NCBI GenBank assembly: GCA_945965245.1
Contig: CAMFNC010000229.1
Location: 1-14,004 of the forward strand
DNA: 14,004 nucleotides
Source: an uncultured Porphyromonas sp.
GTDB taxonomy: Bacteria > Bacteroidota > Bacteroidia > Bacteroidales > Porphyromonadaceae
Direction: 5' to 3'
The translations under genes were made by a program, and so were the position numbers. Below the pieces are notes generated by a model, which saw only the letters and a program-made list of their open reading frames with translations, did not search any database and was not told the DNA's origin. Positions 1-5,894 of this stretch are shown here, piece after piece (within the stretch, counting starts at the first letter, position 1; the number at the start of each line of letters is the position of its first letter).

Positions 1-767
1 TCTTCGCCATACTGATTGCTGTGCGTAATAGCTACCTCCACGTCATAACCGGATAGATGAATAATCGGATAGAGAGAATCGCCGGTCATATTGTCTTCCA
101 ATAAATCTTTCAGACCATTGCGCGACAAATACTTGGTACCGTTCAGTGTCAAAGTCAGTCCGGTATTGAGGAAACAGTAATTCTTAATCATGGCTTCCAC
201 ATAGTCCTGCCTATATTCATAGTTTTTGAATAGTTCGGCATCGGGATGAAAGCGCACTTCCGTACCGGTTTCCGCTGAGTCGCAGGGCACTATATCCGTT
301 TCTTCTATTAATTGGGCACGACTATATTTCACCGTTTTGGTCTGACCGTTAAACCATACAGTCACTTCAAACACTGTGCTCAAAGCATTCACGGCTTTGA
401 TACCCACTCCATTCAGACCCACCGATTTCTTAAAAGCCGCCGAATCTATCTTAGCTCCCGTATTCATTTTACTGGTGGCCTCCACCAACTTGCCAATGGG
501 GATACCGCGTCCGTGGTCACGCACCACGCAGTAACCGTTAGGCTCTATGGTAATATCGATGCGTTTGCCGCATCCCATCACAAATTCGTCGATAGAGTTA
601 TCTATAACCTCTTTGAGCAAAACATAGATACCGTCATCGGCATAAGCTCCATCGCCCAATTTGCCGATATACATACCAGGGCGACGTCTGATATGCTCGT
701 CCCACTCCAGTGTTTTAATGTCTTGTTCGGAATAACCTGCCATTTGCAAACCTTTCTGTTCTTCCAT
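1..767 (-). CDS. parE: DNA topoisomerase IV subunit B (ParE), N-terminal part; 3' end outside the window
   Basis: ATPase subunit of the type IIA topoisomerase that decatenates daughter chromosomes together with ParC. The visible 255 residues cover the GHKL ATPase domain: RRRPGMYIG at about 28-35, the ATP/Mg-binding EVIDNSIDEF at 53-62, GRGIP at 86-90, and the ATP-lid motif GLNGVGIKAVNALS at 117-130. The WDEHIRRRPGMYIGKLGDG and ADDGIYVLLKEV wording is what I know from Bacteroidota ParE rather than GyrB, which in this group has a shorter, different stretch here; that subtype choice is from memory of the families. The start at 767 has AAGGAG one base upstream, unusually close. A second ATG at 741-743 (MAGYSEQ) is an alternative start and gives a length nearer to relatives I recall. 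It follows the GNAT gene after 16 bp on the same strand, so the two are probably cotranscribed. The C-terminal transducer and TOPRIM regions lie beyond position 1. Confidence 0.9.
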   Translation of the reverse strand, partial: MEEQKGLQMAGYSEQDIKTLEWDEHIRRRPGMYIGKLGDGAYADDGIYVLLKEVIDNSIDEFVMGCGKRIDITIEPNGYCVVRDHGRGIPIGKLVEATSKMNTGAKIDSAAFKKSVGLNGVGIKAVNALSTVFEVTVWFNGQTKTVKYSRAQLIEETDIVPCDSAETGTEVRFHPDAELFKNYEYRQDYVEAMIKNYCFLNTGLTLTLNGTKYLSRNGLKDLLEDNMTGDSLYPIIHLSGYDVEVAITHSNQYGE

Positions 768-783
768 GCTCCTTTATATAGTC

Positions 784-1911
784 TTAGATCTGCTTGATGT
801 AAACTCTTCTGGTCTTATGGTGTTTGCGCTCGAAGTAGTTCCATTGCATCTGCACAGACATATTCGTCTCCAACTCCGGATTACTTTCGGCATATACAAT
901 ATTATTCTTCTGATAAATCGGTATCAGATCGTCAAAGAGTAGAGCATTCACTCCTTTATTCTGATACTCCGGTATCACTCCTATCAAATAAAAATCCATA
1001 ATCGGATTTTTGCCATACATCGCTTTCATTAGATGGAAAATACCGGTGGGCCATAGCGAACCTTTGGCACGACGCAAGGCACGGCTCAGGTTGGGGATGG
1101 TGATGGCCACACCCACCACGGTATCGTCTTTCTCCCGAACGATGGTAGTGATATATTCCAATCGTACCATCGGAATATAGATTTTTACATAATAATCGAT
1201 CTGTGCTTCTGACAGCTCGGAATAGCCATAGAGCACAGAATAGGCTTTATTGAGCAACCCAAAGATACGATGAGCATAAGGCATAATTTCCTTTCGGGTT
1301 CTGAACTTTACCGTTTTCAGACCGTACTTCTGACGCACAATATTGGAGATACGCAAATGTTTTTCGGGCACTTCTTTGGGCACATAGATTTTGTATTCCT
1401 TCCAATCTTGATCTTTCACGAAGCCCAAACGCTCCAATTGCATGGGATAATAAGCATAATTATAGATAGTGGCCATGGTGCCCATTTGGTCAAATCCCTG
1501 AATAAGCATACCCTCATGATCCATATCGGTAAAGCCCATGGGGCCTTGCAGCATATCTTTGCCTTTAGACTTGGCCCATCGTATCACGGCATCGAAGAGC
1601 GCATCTACCACCTTGTTGTCATTCACAAAATCCACCCATCCAAAACGTGCATGGTTTTGATTCCACGTTTCATTGGCTCGGTGATTGATGATACCGGCAA
1701 TGCGTCCCACTATCTTCCCATCTTTATATGCCAAGAAGAAGGCGGCTTCGCAAAACTCAAATGCCGGATTGCGATCCTTGTCGAATGTCATCAACTCATC
1801 GTCTATCAAACCAGGTACATGATAGGGATTGTGTTTATACAACTCAATGTTGAACTTAACAAACTTCTTAAAATCAGCCTTGTCTTGAATTTGTTTGATT
1901 TCTATACTCAT
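784..1911 (-). CDS. GNAT-fold acyltransferase-like protein, 375 aa, substrate unknown
   Basis: A large GNAT-family protein of unknown substrate, presumably cytosolic as there is no signal peptide or membrane segment. The recognisable acetyl-CoA-binding motif is near the C-terminus, FYLIGVIPEYQNKGVNALLFDDL at about 307-329, matching the V-x-P-x-x-[QR]-x-x-G pyrophosphate loop. The N-terminal half has another GNAT-like strand pattern, AAFFLAYKDGKIVGRIAGIINHRANE at about 56-81, so the protein may be a tandem or bipartite GNAT. It is about twice the length of a simple GNAT enzyme. I know of similar conserved hypothetical proteins in Bacteroidota but no established reaction. It is the first gene of a probable two-gene unit with parE and is divergent from the nucleoside kinase gene. 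The ATG at 1909-1911 is the natural start; the preceding 102 bp hold a promoter-like box. GNAT membership is fairly secure; any specific activity would be a guess. Confidence 0.75.
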   Translation of the reverse strand: MSIEIKQIQDKADFKKFVKFNIELYKHNPYHVPGLIDDELMTFDKDRNPAFEFCEAAFFLAYKDGKIVGRIAGIINHRANETWNQNHARFGWVDFVNDNKVVDALFDAVIRWAKSKGKDMLQGPMGFTDMDHEGMLIQGFDQMGTMATIYNYAYYPMQLERLGFVKDQDWKEYKIYVPKEVPEKHLRISNIVRQKYGLKTVKFRTRKEIMPYAHRIFGLLNKAYSVLYGYSELSEAQIDYYVKIYIPMVRLEYITTIVREKDDTVVGVAITIPNLSRALRRAKGSLWPTGIFHLMKAMYGKNPIMDFYLIGVIPEYQNKGVNALLFDDLIPIYQKNNIVYAESNPELETNMSVQMQWNYFERKHHKTRRVYIKQI

Positions 1912-1927
1912 ATTAATCCGGGTATGC

Positions 1928-1953
1928 AGCCGTGTGAAGCCCTAAAAACGGCT
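1928..1953. repeat. Small inverted repeat in the divergent intergenic region
   Basis: AGCCGT (1928-1933) and ACGGCT (1948-1953) form a perfect 6-bp stem with a 14-nt loop. A nested AGCC/GGCT pairing is an alternative. It lies in what would be the 5' leader of the GNAT-parE transcript. It could be a weak leader hairpin or an operator half-site pair, or chance. No U-tract follows on either strand, so it does not look like a terminator. Confidence 0.3.
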
Positions 1954-1984
1954 CTTTAGCATGCTTATTTGTTATCTTTATGCA

Positions 1985-1992
1985 CAAAAATA
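1985..1992 (-). promoter_or_regulatory. Bacteroidota-type -7 box for the GNAT-parE unit
   Basis: The minus strand reads TATTTTTG, an exact match to the TAnnTTTG -7 element of the Bacteroidota primary sigma factor. The start codon at 1911 would then follow a leader of roughly 65-70 nt. I could not find a convincing TTTG -33 element at the expected distance, so this call rests on one box in AT-rich DNA. On the plus strand, TATCTTTA at 1973-1980 misses the consensus by one base and might serve the divergent kinase gene. Confidence 0.4.
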
Positions 1993-2013
1993 ACCAAATA
2001 ACTTCATTACATA

Positions 2014-3678
2014 ATGGAACAAGTAACGATATATTGCAAAAACCTGGGAAGAAAGGACCAATTCCGAGAAGGAATTACCCTAAAAGAAGTGGCAGATTTC
2101 TATGAACCACTATTGGGATATAAACCCATGAGTGTCTGGATAAACAACTGCGATGCCTGCCTCATGCGCCGCATCTATGAACCGGTGGAAATATTCCTGC
2201 ACGGCCTCCATCACGAAAATGGAATGAGAGCCTACGTGCGTTCACTTTTCTTTGTCATCAGCAAAGCCGTACACGACGTTCTGCCCGGATGTCATTTATA
2301 TATAGAACATTCGCTAAGCAACGGCTACTACTGCGAAATCAAAAACAACCACGAAGTCACTCATGATGAAATACATCGCATCAAAGAGCACGCCCAAGCC
2401 ATCATAGCCCAAGGCAAAACATTCATCGGAAACACGGTGCGCACCGAAGACGCCATCGCATTATTTCGCAGTCAGAATATGATTGACCGCTGCGAGTTAC
2501 TCGAATCTTCCGGCAAAGCCTATACACATTACTACGATTTGGATGGTCACATTGACCTTTTCTATAATTGTCTAGTGCCCGACACCACATACTTGTATCT
2601 CTTCGACTTCATTCCATACGGACACGGAGCCTTACTCCGAGTGCCCAACCCCGAACAACCCAACGAACTGCGTCCGCTGGTGGAGCAACCCAAATTATAC
2701 GATGCATTTGCCGTGCAGAACAAATTACTCCGCATCATCGATGCCAAATACGTGGGTGACCTCAACCGCACTATCAAACAGCATAAGGTGGGTGAAATGA
2801 TTTTGGTGGCAGAGGCATTCCAAGAAAAACGCATTGCAGAAATAGCTGCCGAGATTACTCACCGCTACGAACAGGGCGTGCGTATTATCCTAATATCCGG
2901 ACCTTCATCTTCGGGCAAAACCACCTTCTGCAAACGCCTGCAAATCCAACTGAAAACCAACCTCCTGCAACCCAAGAGTATTTCTCTGGACGACTATTTT
3001 GTGGATCGCACGCTCACACCGAAAGACGAAGACGGAGAATATGACTTCGAATCGCTTTATGCCCTCGACCTCTCATTTCTCAACGAACAGATGGGCGGTA
3101 TCTTGCGTGGCGATACGGTTAAACTGCCCACTTTCGACTTCACCACTGGGAAACGTACTTTCCGCGGGAATGAAATAAAGTTGAACAAAGGAGATGTGCT
3201 GGTTATAGAAGGCATTCATGGTTTGAACCCCGAATTATTGCACCGGATAGACCCATCCATAACATTCAAAATCTATGTAAGTGCACTCACCGGCATCGCT
3301 TTAGATACTCACAATAGAATTCCAAGCACCGATAACCGCCTCATACGACGCATCGTGCGCGACTATAAATACCGCAATTATTCGGCAGTGGAAACCATTC
3401 GTCGCTGGCCCAGCGTAAGGCGTGGTGAAGAAAAATGGGTATTCCCCTTTCAGGAAAATGCCGATGTCATGTTCAATAGTGCATTGCTATACGAATTGGC
3501 TGCACTAAAACCCTATATAGAACCCATCCTGCGTGAAGTGCCCGAGAGCGTACCCGAATATGCCCAAGCCAATCGCTTATTGGTTTTTTTGCACTACTTC
3601 TATCCCATTCCCGAACGAATGCTGCCGGGTATTTCCCTGATACGTGAGTTCGTGGGAGGCAGTTCGTTCAAATATTAA
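2014..3678 (+). CDS. Nucleoside (uridine-like) kinase with fused ThrRS-like N-terminal domains
   Basis: A P-loop kinase of the uridine kinase/phosphoribulokinase family fused to an N-terminus resembling threonyl-tRNA synthetase accessory domains. Residues 1-60 look like a TGS domain. Residues about 65-200, including the GCHLYIEHSLSNGYYCEI stretch at 92-109, resemble the tRNA-SAD/second additional domain of ThrRS. The kinase part begins near 285 with the Walker A GPSSSGKT at 296-303, then SISLDDYF at 322-329 (the uridine-kinase-like DDY region), DGEYDFESLYALDL at 340-353, and the Walker B-like VLVIEGIHGLN at 395-405. At 554 aa it matches the length of the bacterial fused nucleoside kinases I know. 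It probably phosphorylates a ribonucleoside with ATP in the cytosol; the exact substrate cannot be read from the sequence, and the role of the N-terminal half is not established. It is followed after 20 bp by the SUI1/YciH gene, suggesting cotranscription. Confidence 0.82.
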   Translation: MEQVTIYCKNLGRKDQFREGITLKEVADFYEPLLGYKPMSVWINNCDACLMRRIYEPVEIFLHGLHHENGMRAYVRSLFFVISKAVHDVLPGCHLYIEHSLSNGYYCEIKNNHEVTHDEIHRIKEHAQAIIAQGKTFIGNTVRTEDAIALFRSQNMIDRCELLESSGKAYTHYYDLDGHIDLFYNCLVPDTTYLYLFDFIPYGHGALLRVPNPEQPNELRPLVEQPKLYDAFAVQNKLLRIIDAKYVGDLNRTIKQHKVGEMILVAEAFQEKRIAEIAAEITHRYEQGVRIILISGPSSSGKTTFCKRLQIQLKTNLLQPKSISLDDYFVDRTLTPKDEDGEYDFESLYALDLSFLNEQMGGILRGDTVKLPTFDFTTGKRTFRGNEIKLNKGDVLVIEGIHGLNPELLHRIDPSITFKIYVSALTGIALDTHNRIPSTDNRLIRRIVRDYKYRNYSAVETIRRWPSVRRGEEKWVFPFQENADVMFNSALLYELAALKPYIEPILREVPESVPEYAQANRLLVFLHYFYPIPERMLPGISLIREFVGGSSFKY

Positions 3679-3698
3679 AATCATCTTTTAGAGAAAAC

Positions 3699-4040
3699 AT
3701 GGCAGATTGGAAAGGCCGTTTGGGCGTTCTTTATAGCACCAACCCGGATTATCAATATGAAATCGAAAGCGAAGCCGAAGCCGAACTCCTTGCTCCGGCA
3801 GCCCAACGTTTGCGAGTAATGCTGGATAGGCGAAACCGCGGAGGAAAAGAAGTGACTGTGGTAACGGGATTTGTGGGTCCCGATGAAAACCTAAAAACAT
3901 TGGGCAAACAATTAAAGCAACGCTGTGGCGTGGGAGGCAGCACCAAAGATGGCGAGATATTGATCCAAGGAGACAAGCGCGACCAAATACTGCGCCTGCT
4001 ATTGGACATGGGTTACAAGCAAACCAAACGCCAAGGCTGA
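3699..4040 (+). CDS. SUI1/eIF1-like translation factor, YciH family
   Basis: A 113-residue protein of the SUI1 family, related to eukaryotic eIF1 and E. coli YciH, thought to bind the small ribosomal subunit and influence start-site fidelity. The diagnostic stretch is RRNRGGKEVTVVTGF at 44-58, followed by LKTLGKQLKQRCGVGGSTKDGEILIQGD at 65-92 and the closing helix ILRLLLDMGYKQTK at 97-110. The basic RRNRGGK segment corresponds to the family's rRNA-contacting loop. Its length is normal for the family. The start codon at 3699 is preceded by AGAGAAAAC, with no strong Shine-Dalgarno, as is common in this phylum. It lies 20 bp after the nucleoside kinase, probably as the second gene of that unit. 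Family assignment is strong; the bacterial physiological role is only partly known. Confidence 0.9.
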   Translation: MADWKGRLGVLYSTNPDYQYEIESEAEAELLAPAAQRLRVMLDRRNRGGKEVTVVTGFVGPDENLKTLGKQLKQRCGVGGSTKDGEILIQGDKRDQILRLLLDMGYKQTKRQG

Positions 4041-4136
4041 TTCATCCGCCTTTCACGCATCAACACATTATTCTTCTTTAGCAATACAAACAAACTTGAA
4101 ACACATTGTCCAAGGAATGTATGACATGTCCCAAAA

Positions 4137-4202
4137 TTTTGTGCATAAGTTGCAGAAATTTTATACATAAAACAATTTCATTTTGTGCATAAAATTTATG
4201 CA
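4137..4202. repeat. Three tandem 22-bp units sharing a TTTTRTRCATAA core
   Basis: Units start at 4137, 4159 and 4181, exactly 22 bp apart. Units 1 and 3 share TTTTGTGCATAA identically; unit 2 reads TTTTATACATAA, differing at two purine positions. The second half of each unit is less conserved but ends in CA in units 2 and 3. The 22-bp period is about two helical turns, which places the cores on the same DNA face, as expected for cooperative binding by a regulator. The array sits just left of the IS remnant and points to no adjacent intact gene. It could be an operator array, a protein-binding region of a lost mobile element, or a decayed tandem duplication. Confidence 0.6.
4186..4202. promoter_or_regulatory. 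Perfect 17-bp palindrome, possible operator
   Basis: TGCATAAAATTTATGCA is an 8-bp perfect inverted repeat around a single central base and forms the last unit of the 22-bp array. Symmetric AT-rich sites of this shape are bound by dimeric or hexameric regulators. It resembles ARG boxes (ArgR sites), which also often come as tandem sites about two turns apart. No arginine gene is present here, so this is only a resemblance. Confidence 0.4.
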
Positions 4203-4253
4203 TCTATAAATCAAAAAGTGGCGTGTACTGAAAAACGTTGACGGCCGGAGGAG

Positions 4254-4538
4254 TTAAACAAAGTTTTCTCTAAAGTCCATTATGGGCTTACACACCTTAC
4301 TCTTTAAGACGCCTTTCGGTTCACAGCAGCTAAACCTGCCCTCTTCCACCTCCAAGGTCGGATGCAGGCAATGTCCCACGATGCAGCGGCTGTAAGCATC
4401 CGTCCGGAGAGAAAGGTAGGCGAAGCCTCCCCGGTAGACGACGTAGGTAATATCGGCCACGAGCAATTCTCCCGGACGCTTGGGTACGAGCTTGGACTCC
4501 GTATTCACGAGGTCTTCATATCGGTACTTCTTTTTCTC
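4254..4538 (-). pseudogene. IS3-like transposase OrfB fragment (DDE domain remnant)
   Basis: The recognisable part is the start of the rve integrase core: KRPGELLVADITYVVYRGGFAYLSLRTDAYSRCIVGHCLHPTLEVE, with the first catalytic aspartate in the VADITYV motif and the usual DAYSRxIVG strand. The frame is open upstream of the first possible start (a GTG at 4506-4508) to about 4538, reading EKKKYRYEDLV, which is typical linker sequence before the DDE core. After HPTLEVE the expected second aspartate and the glutamate are absent, and the reading jumps to a short tail ending close to the left inverted repeat. The gene is therefore a catalytically dead remnant with at least one internal deletion. 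No start codon and spacing typical of an intact orfB are seen. Confidence 0.75.
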
Positions 4539-4746
4539 TGAGTGTCAAATCGCTCTTGGGATGAGGGGATGTTTTCATCATTTGTTCCGGAAGGATTTTG
4601 TCTTCCAGTCCAACTTTACGAGGCCAATGCTTAATAAGCCCCCAGGCGATATTGTACTTCTTTTCGAGGGCATGCTTGCTGCCGGGGCTACCGAGGTACT
4701 CTTCCACGATGTGAAGACGCTCGGAGTCGGTCAAATGTCTCGACAT
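4516..4746 (-). pseudogene. IS3-like OrfA fragment (helix-turn-helix)
   Basis: A 76-residue frame beginning MSRHLTDSERLHIVEEYL with a helix-turn-helix-like segment SKHALEKKYNIAWGLIKHWPRK at about 23-44, followed by LEDKILPEQMM. This matches the N-terminal DNA-binding part of IS3-type OrfA proteins. The leucine-zipper-like C-terminal half is missing: the frame stops within the DNA that also encodes the OrfB linker. The OrfB frame is +1 relative to OrfA, not the -1 normally used for programmed frameshifting in this family, which supports a deletion junction here. I chose the ATG at 4744-4746 because the upstream codons run into the right inverted repeat. Confidence 0.65.
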
Positions 4747-4852
4747 AATTACTGTTCTTTGGACCTCTCCGACGGGCAACTTTTCAGGACACGTCAATCC
4801 TTATGGCGAACTTGCGTTTTTATCAGGTCGGTGCAGCTTCGCCGTTTTTTTG

Positions 4853-4860
4853 TAAATTTG
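4853..4860 (+). promoter_or_regulatory. Bacteroidota-type -7 box upstream of the glucosaminidase gene
   Basis: TAAATTTG matches TAnnTTTG exactly. Transcription would begin near 4867 and give a leader of about 50 nt to the preferred start at 4917, but only about 8 nt to the alternative ATG at 4875, which favours 4917. No clear -33 TTTG lies at the right distance; a T7 run precedes the box. The box is outside the IS remnant (which ends near 4792), so the IS probably landed upstream of this promoter. Confidence 0.5.
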
Positions 4861-4916
4861 TAGATTAATGGATTATGGGGCGGAAACCACTCATACTCTT
4901 ATTAACCTATTATAAT

Positions 4917-5882
4917 ATGATAAAGATTTTCTCCCGAAAAAGTTTGTCGGCTCTCTGTGTTCTGCTGGTGCTGCTGTCGGCAGCCATTCCGGCATCCGCC
5001 CAGAAATCCGGTCGGCGCAATAATACTTACATGAAATACATCCGGATCTTTAGCAATGAAGCTATCCGACAAATGAAACAGCACCGTATCCCGGCCAGCA
5101 TTACCATGGCGCAGGGACTTCTGGAAACCGGTGCCGGCACCAGTAGTTTGGCTGTGGAGCACAATAACCACTTTGGCATCAAGTGCCACCGCACCTGGAA
5201 GGGCAATCGCACATATCGGGATGACGACCTCAAAGGGGAATGCTTCCGCAGCTATCGCCGATGGGAAGATTCATACAATGATCACTCCGAGTTTTTGAAA
5301 CAGAAACGATACAGTTCGCTATTCTCTTTGGATAAATATGATTACAAAGGATGGGCGCGCGGTTTGCAACGCTGTGGCTATGCCACGGATCGCGGCTATG
5401 CCAATAGATTGATTAAAATCATCGAAGATTACGAACTCTACTCGCTGGACAAAGGCAAATATCCGGCATGGATGGGTGGTGAAATAGCATCCGTCAAGTT
5501 GCCCAAGGAAAAAAAGAAAAACCGCCAAGTTTCGGAAAAACCGCCTCGCGAGGCTTACTTCAGCTATGGCCTGCTGTATGTATTGGCCATAGAGGGCGAC
5601 ACATACGGCTCGGTGGCGGAGGCTATGGGCATGAAACCACACAAGGTGGCAGCCTATAACGATGCACCGGAAGACATGGCTCTGAATGCAGGAGAAGTGG
5701 TCTATCTGCAAAAGAAGCTGAACCGTGCCGTGGAACCCTATTATACCTACGTGGTGCGTGTGGGTGACTCTATGCACAGCATTTCGCAAAAATTCGGTAT
5801 CAAATTGGAAAAACTCTATAAACTTAATGATAAGGACGAAGAATATCTGCCTCTGGAAGGCGATGTGCTGCGTCTGAGATAA
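4917..5882 (+). CDS. Secreted GH73 glucosaminidase with C-terminal LysM domains
   Basis: A predicted exported peptidoglycan hydrolase of 321 aa. With the start at 4917 the N-terminus is a clean signal peptide: basic MIKIFSRK, hydrophobic core LSALCVLLVLLSAAI, then PASAQ with probable cleavage after ASA (about residue 28). The frame is also open from an ATG at 4875, but that adds 14 residues ahead of the signal and is less likely. Residues about 38-180 form a FlgJ-type glucosaminidase domain: PASITMAQGLLETGAGTS with the likely catalytic E70, then HNNHFGIKC at 82-90 and a YATDRGYANRLIKIIEDYELY end. A lysine-rich linker (about 197-209) leads to a first, degenerate LysM-like segment (about 218-266) and a clearer LysM at 276-321, YTYVVRVGDSMHSISQKFGIKLEKLYKLN. 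It should cleave glycan strands in the periplasm or at the cell surface, with LysM binding peptidoglycan. It is 12 bp ahead of purM. Confidence 0.86.
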   Translation: MIKIFSRKSLSALCVLLVLLSAAIPASAQKSGRRNNTYMKYIRIFSNEAIRQMKQHRIPASITMAQGLLETGAGTSSLAVEHNNHFGIKCHRTWKGNRTYRDDDLKGECFRSYRRWEDSYNDHSEFLKQKRYSSLFSLDKYDYKGWARGLQRCGYATDRGYANRLIKIIEDYELYSLDKGKYPAWMGGEIASVKLPKEKKKNRQVSEKPPREAYFSYGLLYVLAIEGDTYGSVAEAMGMKPHKVAAYNDAPEDMALNAGEVVYLQKKLNRAVEPYYTYVVRVGDSMHSISQKFGIKLEKLYKLNDKDEEYLPLEGDVLRLR

Positions 5883-5894
5883 CCTCTGAAAATC

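Larger units (their letters stand above)
4041..4222. other. AT-rich intergenic spacer, no gene seen
   Basis: Between the yciH-like stop and the IS remnant there is no supported reading frame on either strand. The first 90 bases show no clear terminator hairpin for the upstream unit. From about 4110 the DNA becomes strongly AT-rich and contains small palindromes (GACATGTC at 4123-4130, CAAAATTTTG at 4132-4141) and the tandem array listed separately. Together with the IS remnant and the glucosaminidase leader it makes up the long gene-poor stretch 4041-4916. Confidence 0.7.
4223..4792 (-). mobile_element. Internally deleted IS3-like insertion sequence with terminal inverted repeats
   Basis: The two ends are imperfect inverted repeats. 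The left end from 4223 reads GTGTACTGAAAAACGTTG and the right end, read on the minus strand from 4792, reads GTGTCCTGAAAAGTTG. Both continue to a shared CGGAG after a 2-nt gap. Between them, on the minus strand, are fragments of a two-gene IS3-type transposase: an OrfA helix-turn-helix part and an OrfB DDE part. An intact IS3 element is about 1.2-1.5 kb; this one is about 570 bp, so much of the interior is missing while both ends remain. The exact outer boundaries are uncertain by a few bases, and I could not find a matching target-site duplication. It can only move if a full-length relative supplies transposase. Confidence 0.72.

Noticed and set aside
312..797. 161-aa plus-strand open frame opposite parE
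   Set aside because: It is the antisense shadow of the parE ATPase region; it is histidine- and phenylalanine-rich and lacks any domain, while the minus strand carries clear GHKL motifs.
1270..1959. 229-aa plus-strand open frame opposite the GNAT gene
   Set aside because: Antisense to a gene with a recognisable acetyl-CoA-binding motif; the frame shows no family signature and runs past the divergent promoter region.
4137..4202. CRISPR-like array
   Set aside because: Units are 22 bp with no spacers between repeats, only three copies and no cas genes nearby, so it is a plain tandem array.
4215..4800. Target-site duplication flanking the IS remnant
   Set aside because: Bases outside both inverted repeats were compared for 3-5 bp direct repeats and none matched under any likely boundary.
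4480..4863. 127-aa plus-strand open frame over the IS remnant
   Set aside because: It reads antisense to the OrfA and OrfB fragments and crosses the right inverted repeat; it has no recognisable domain.
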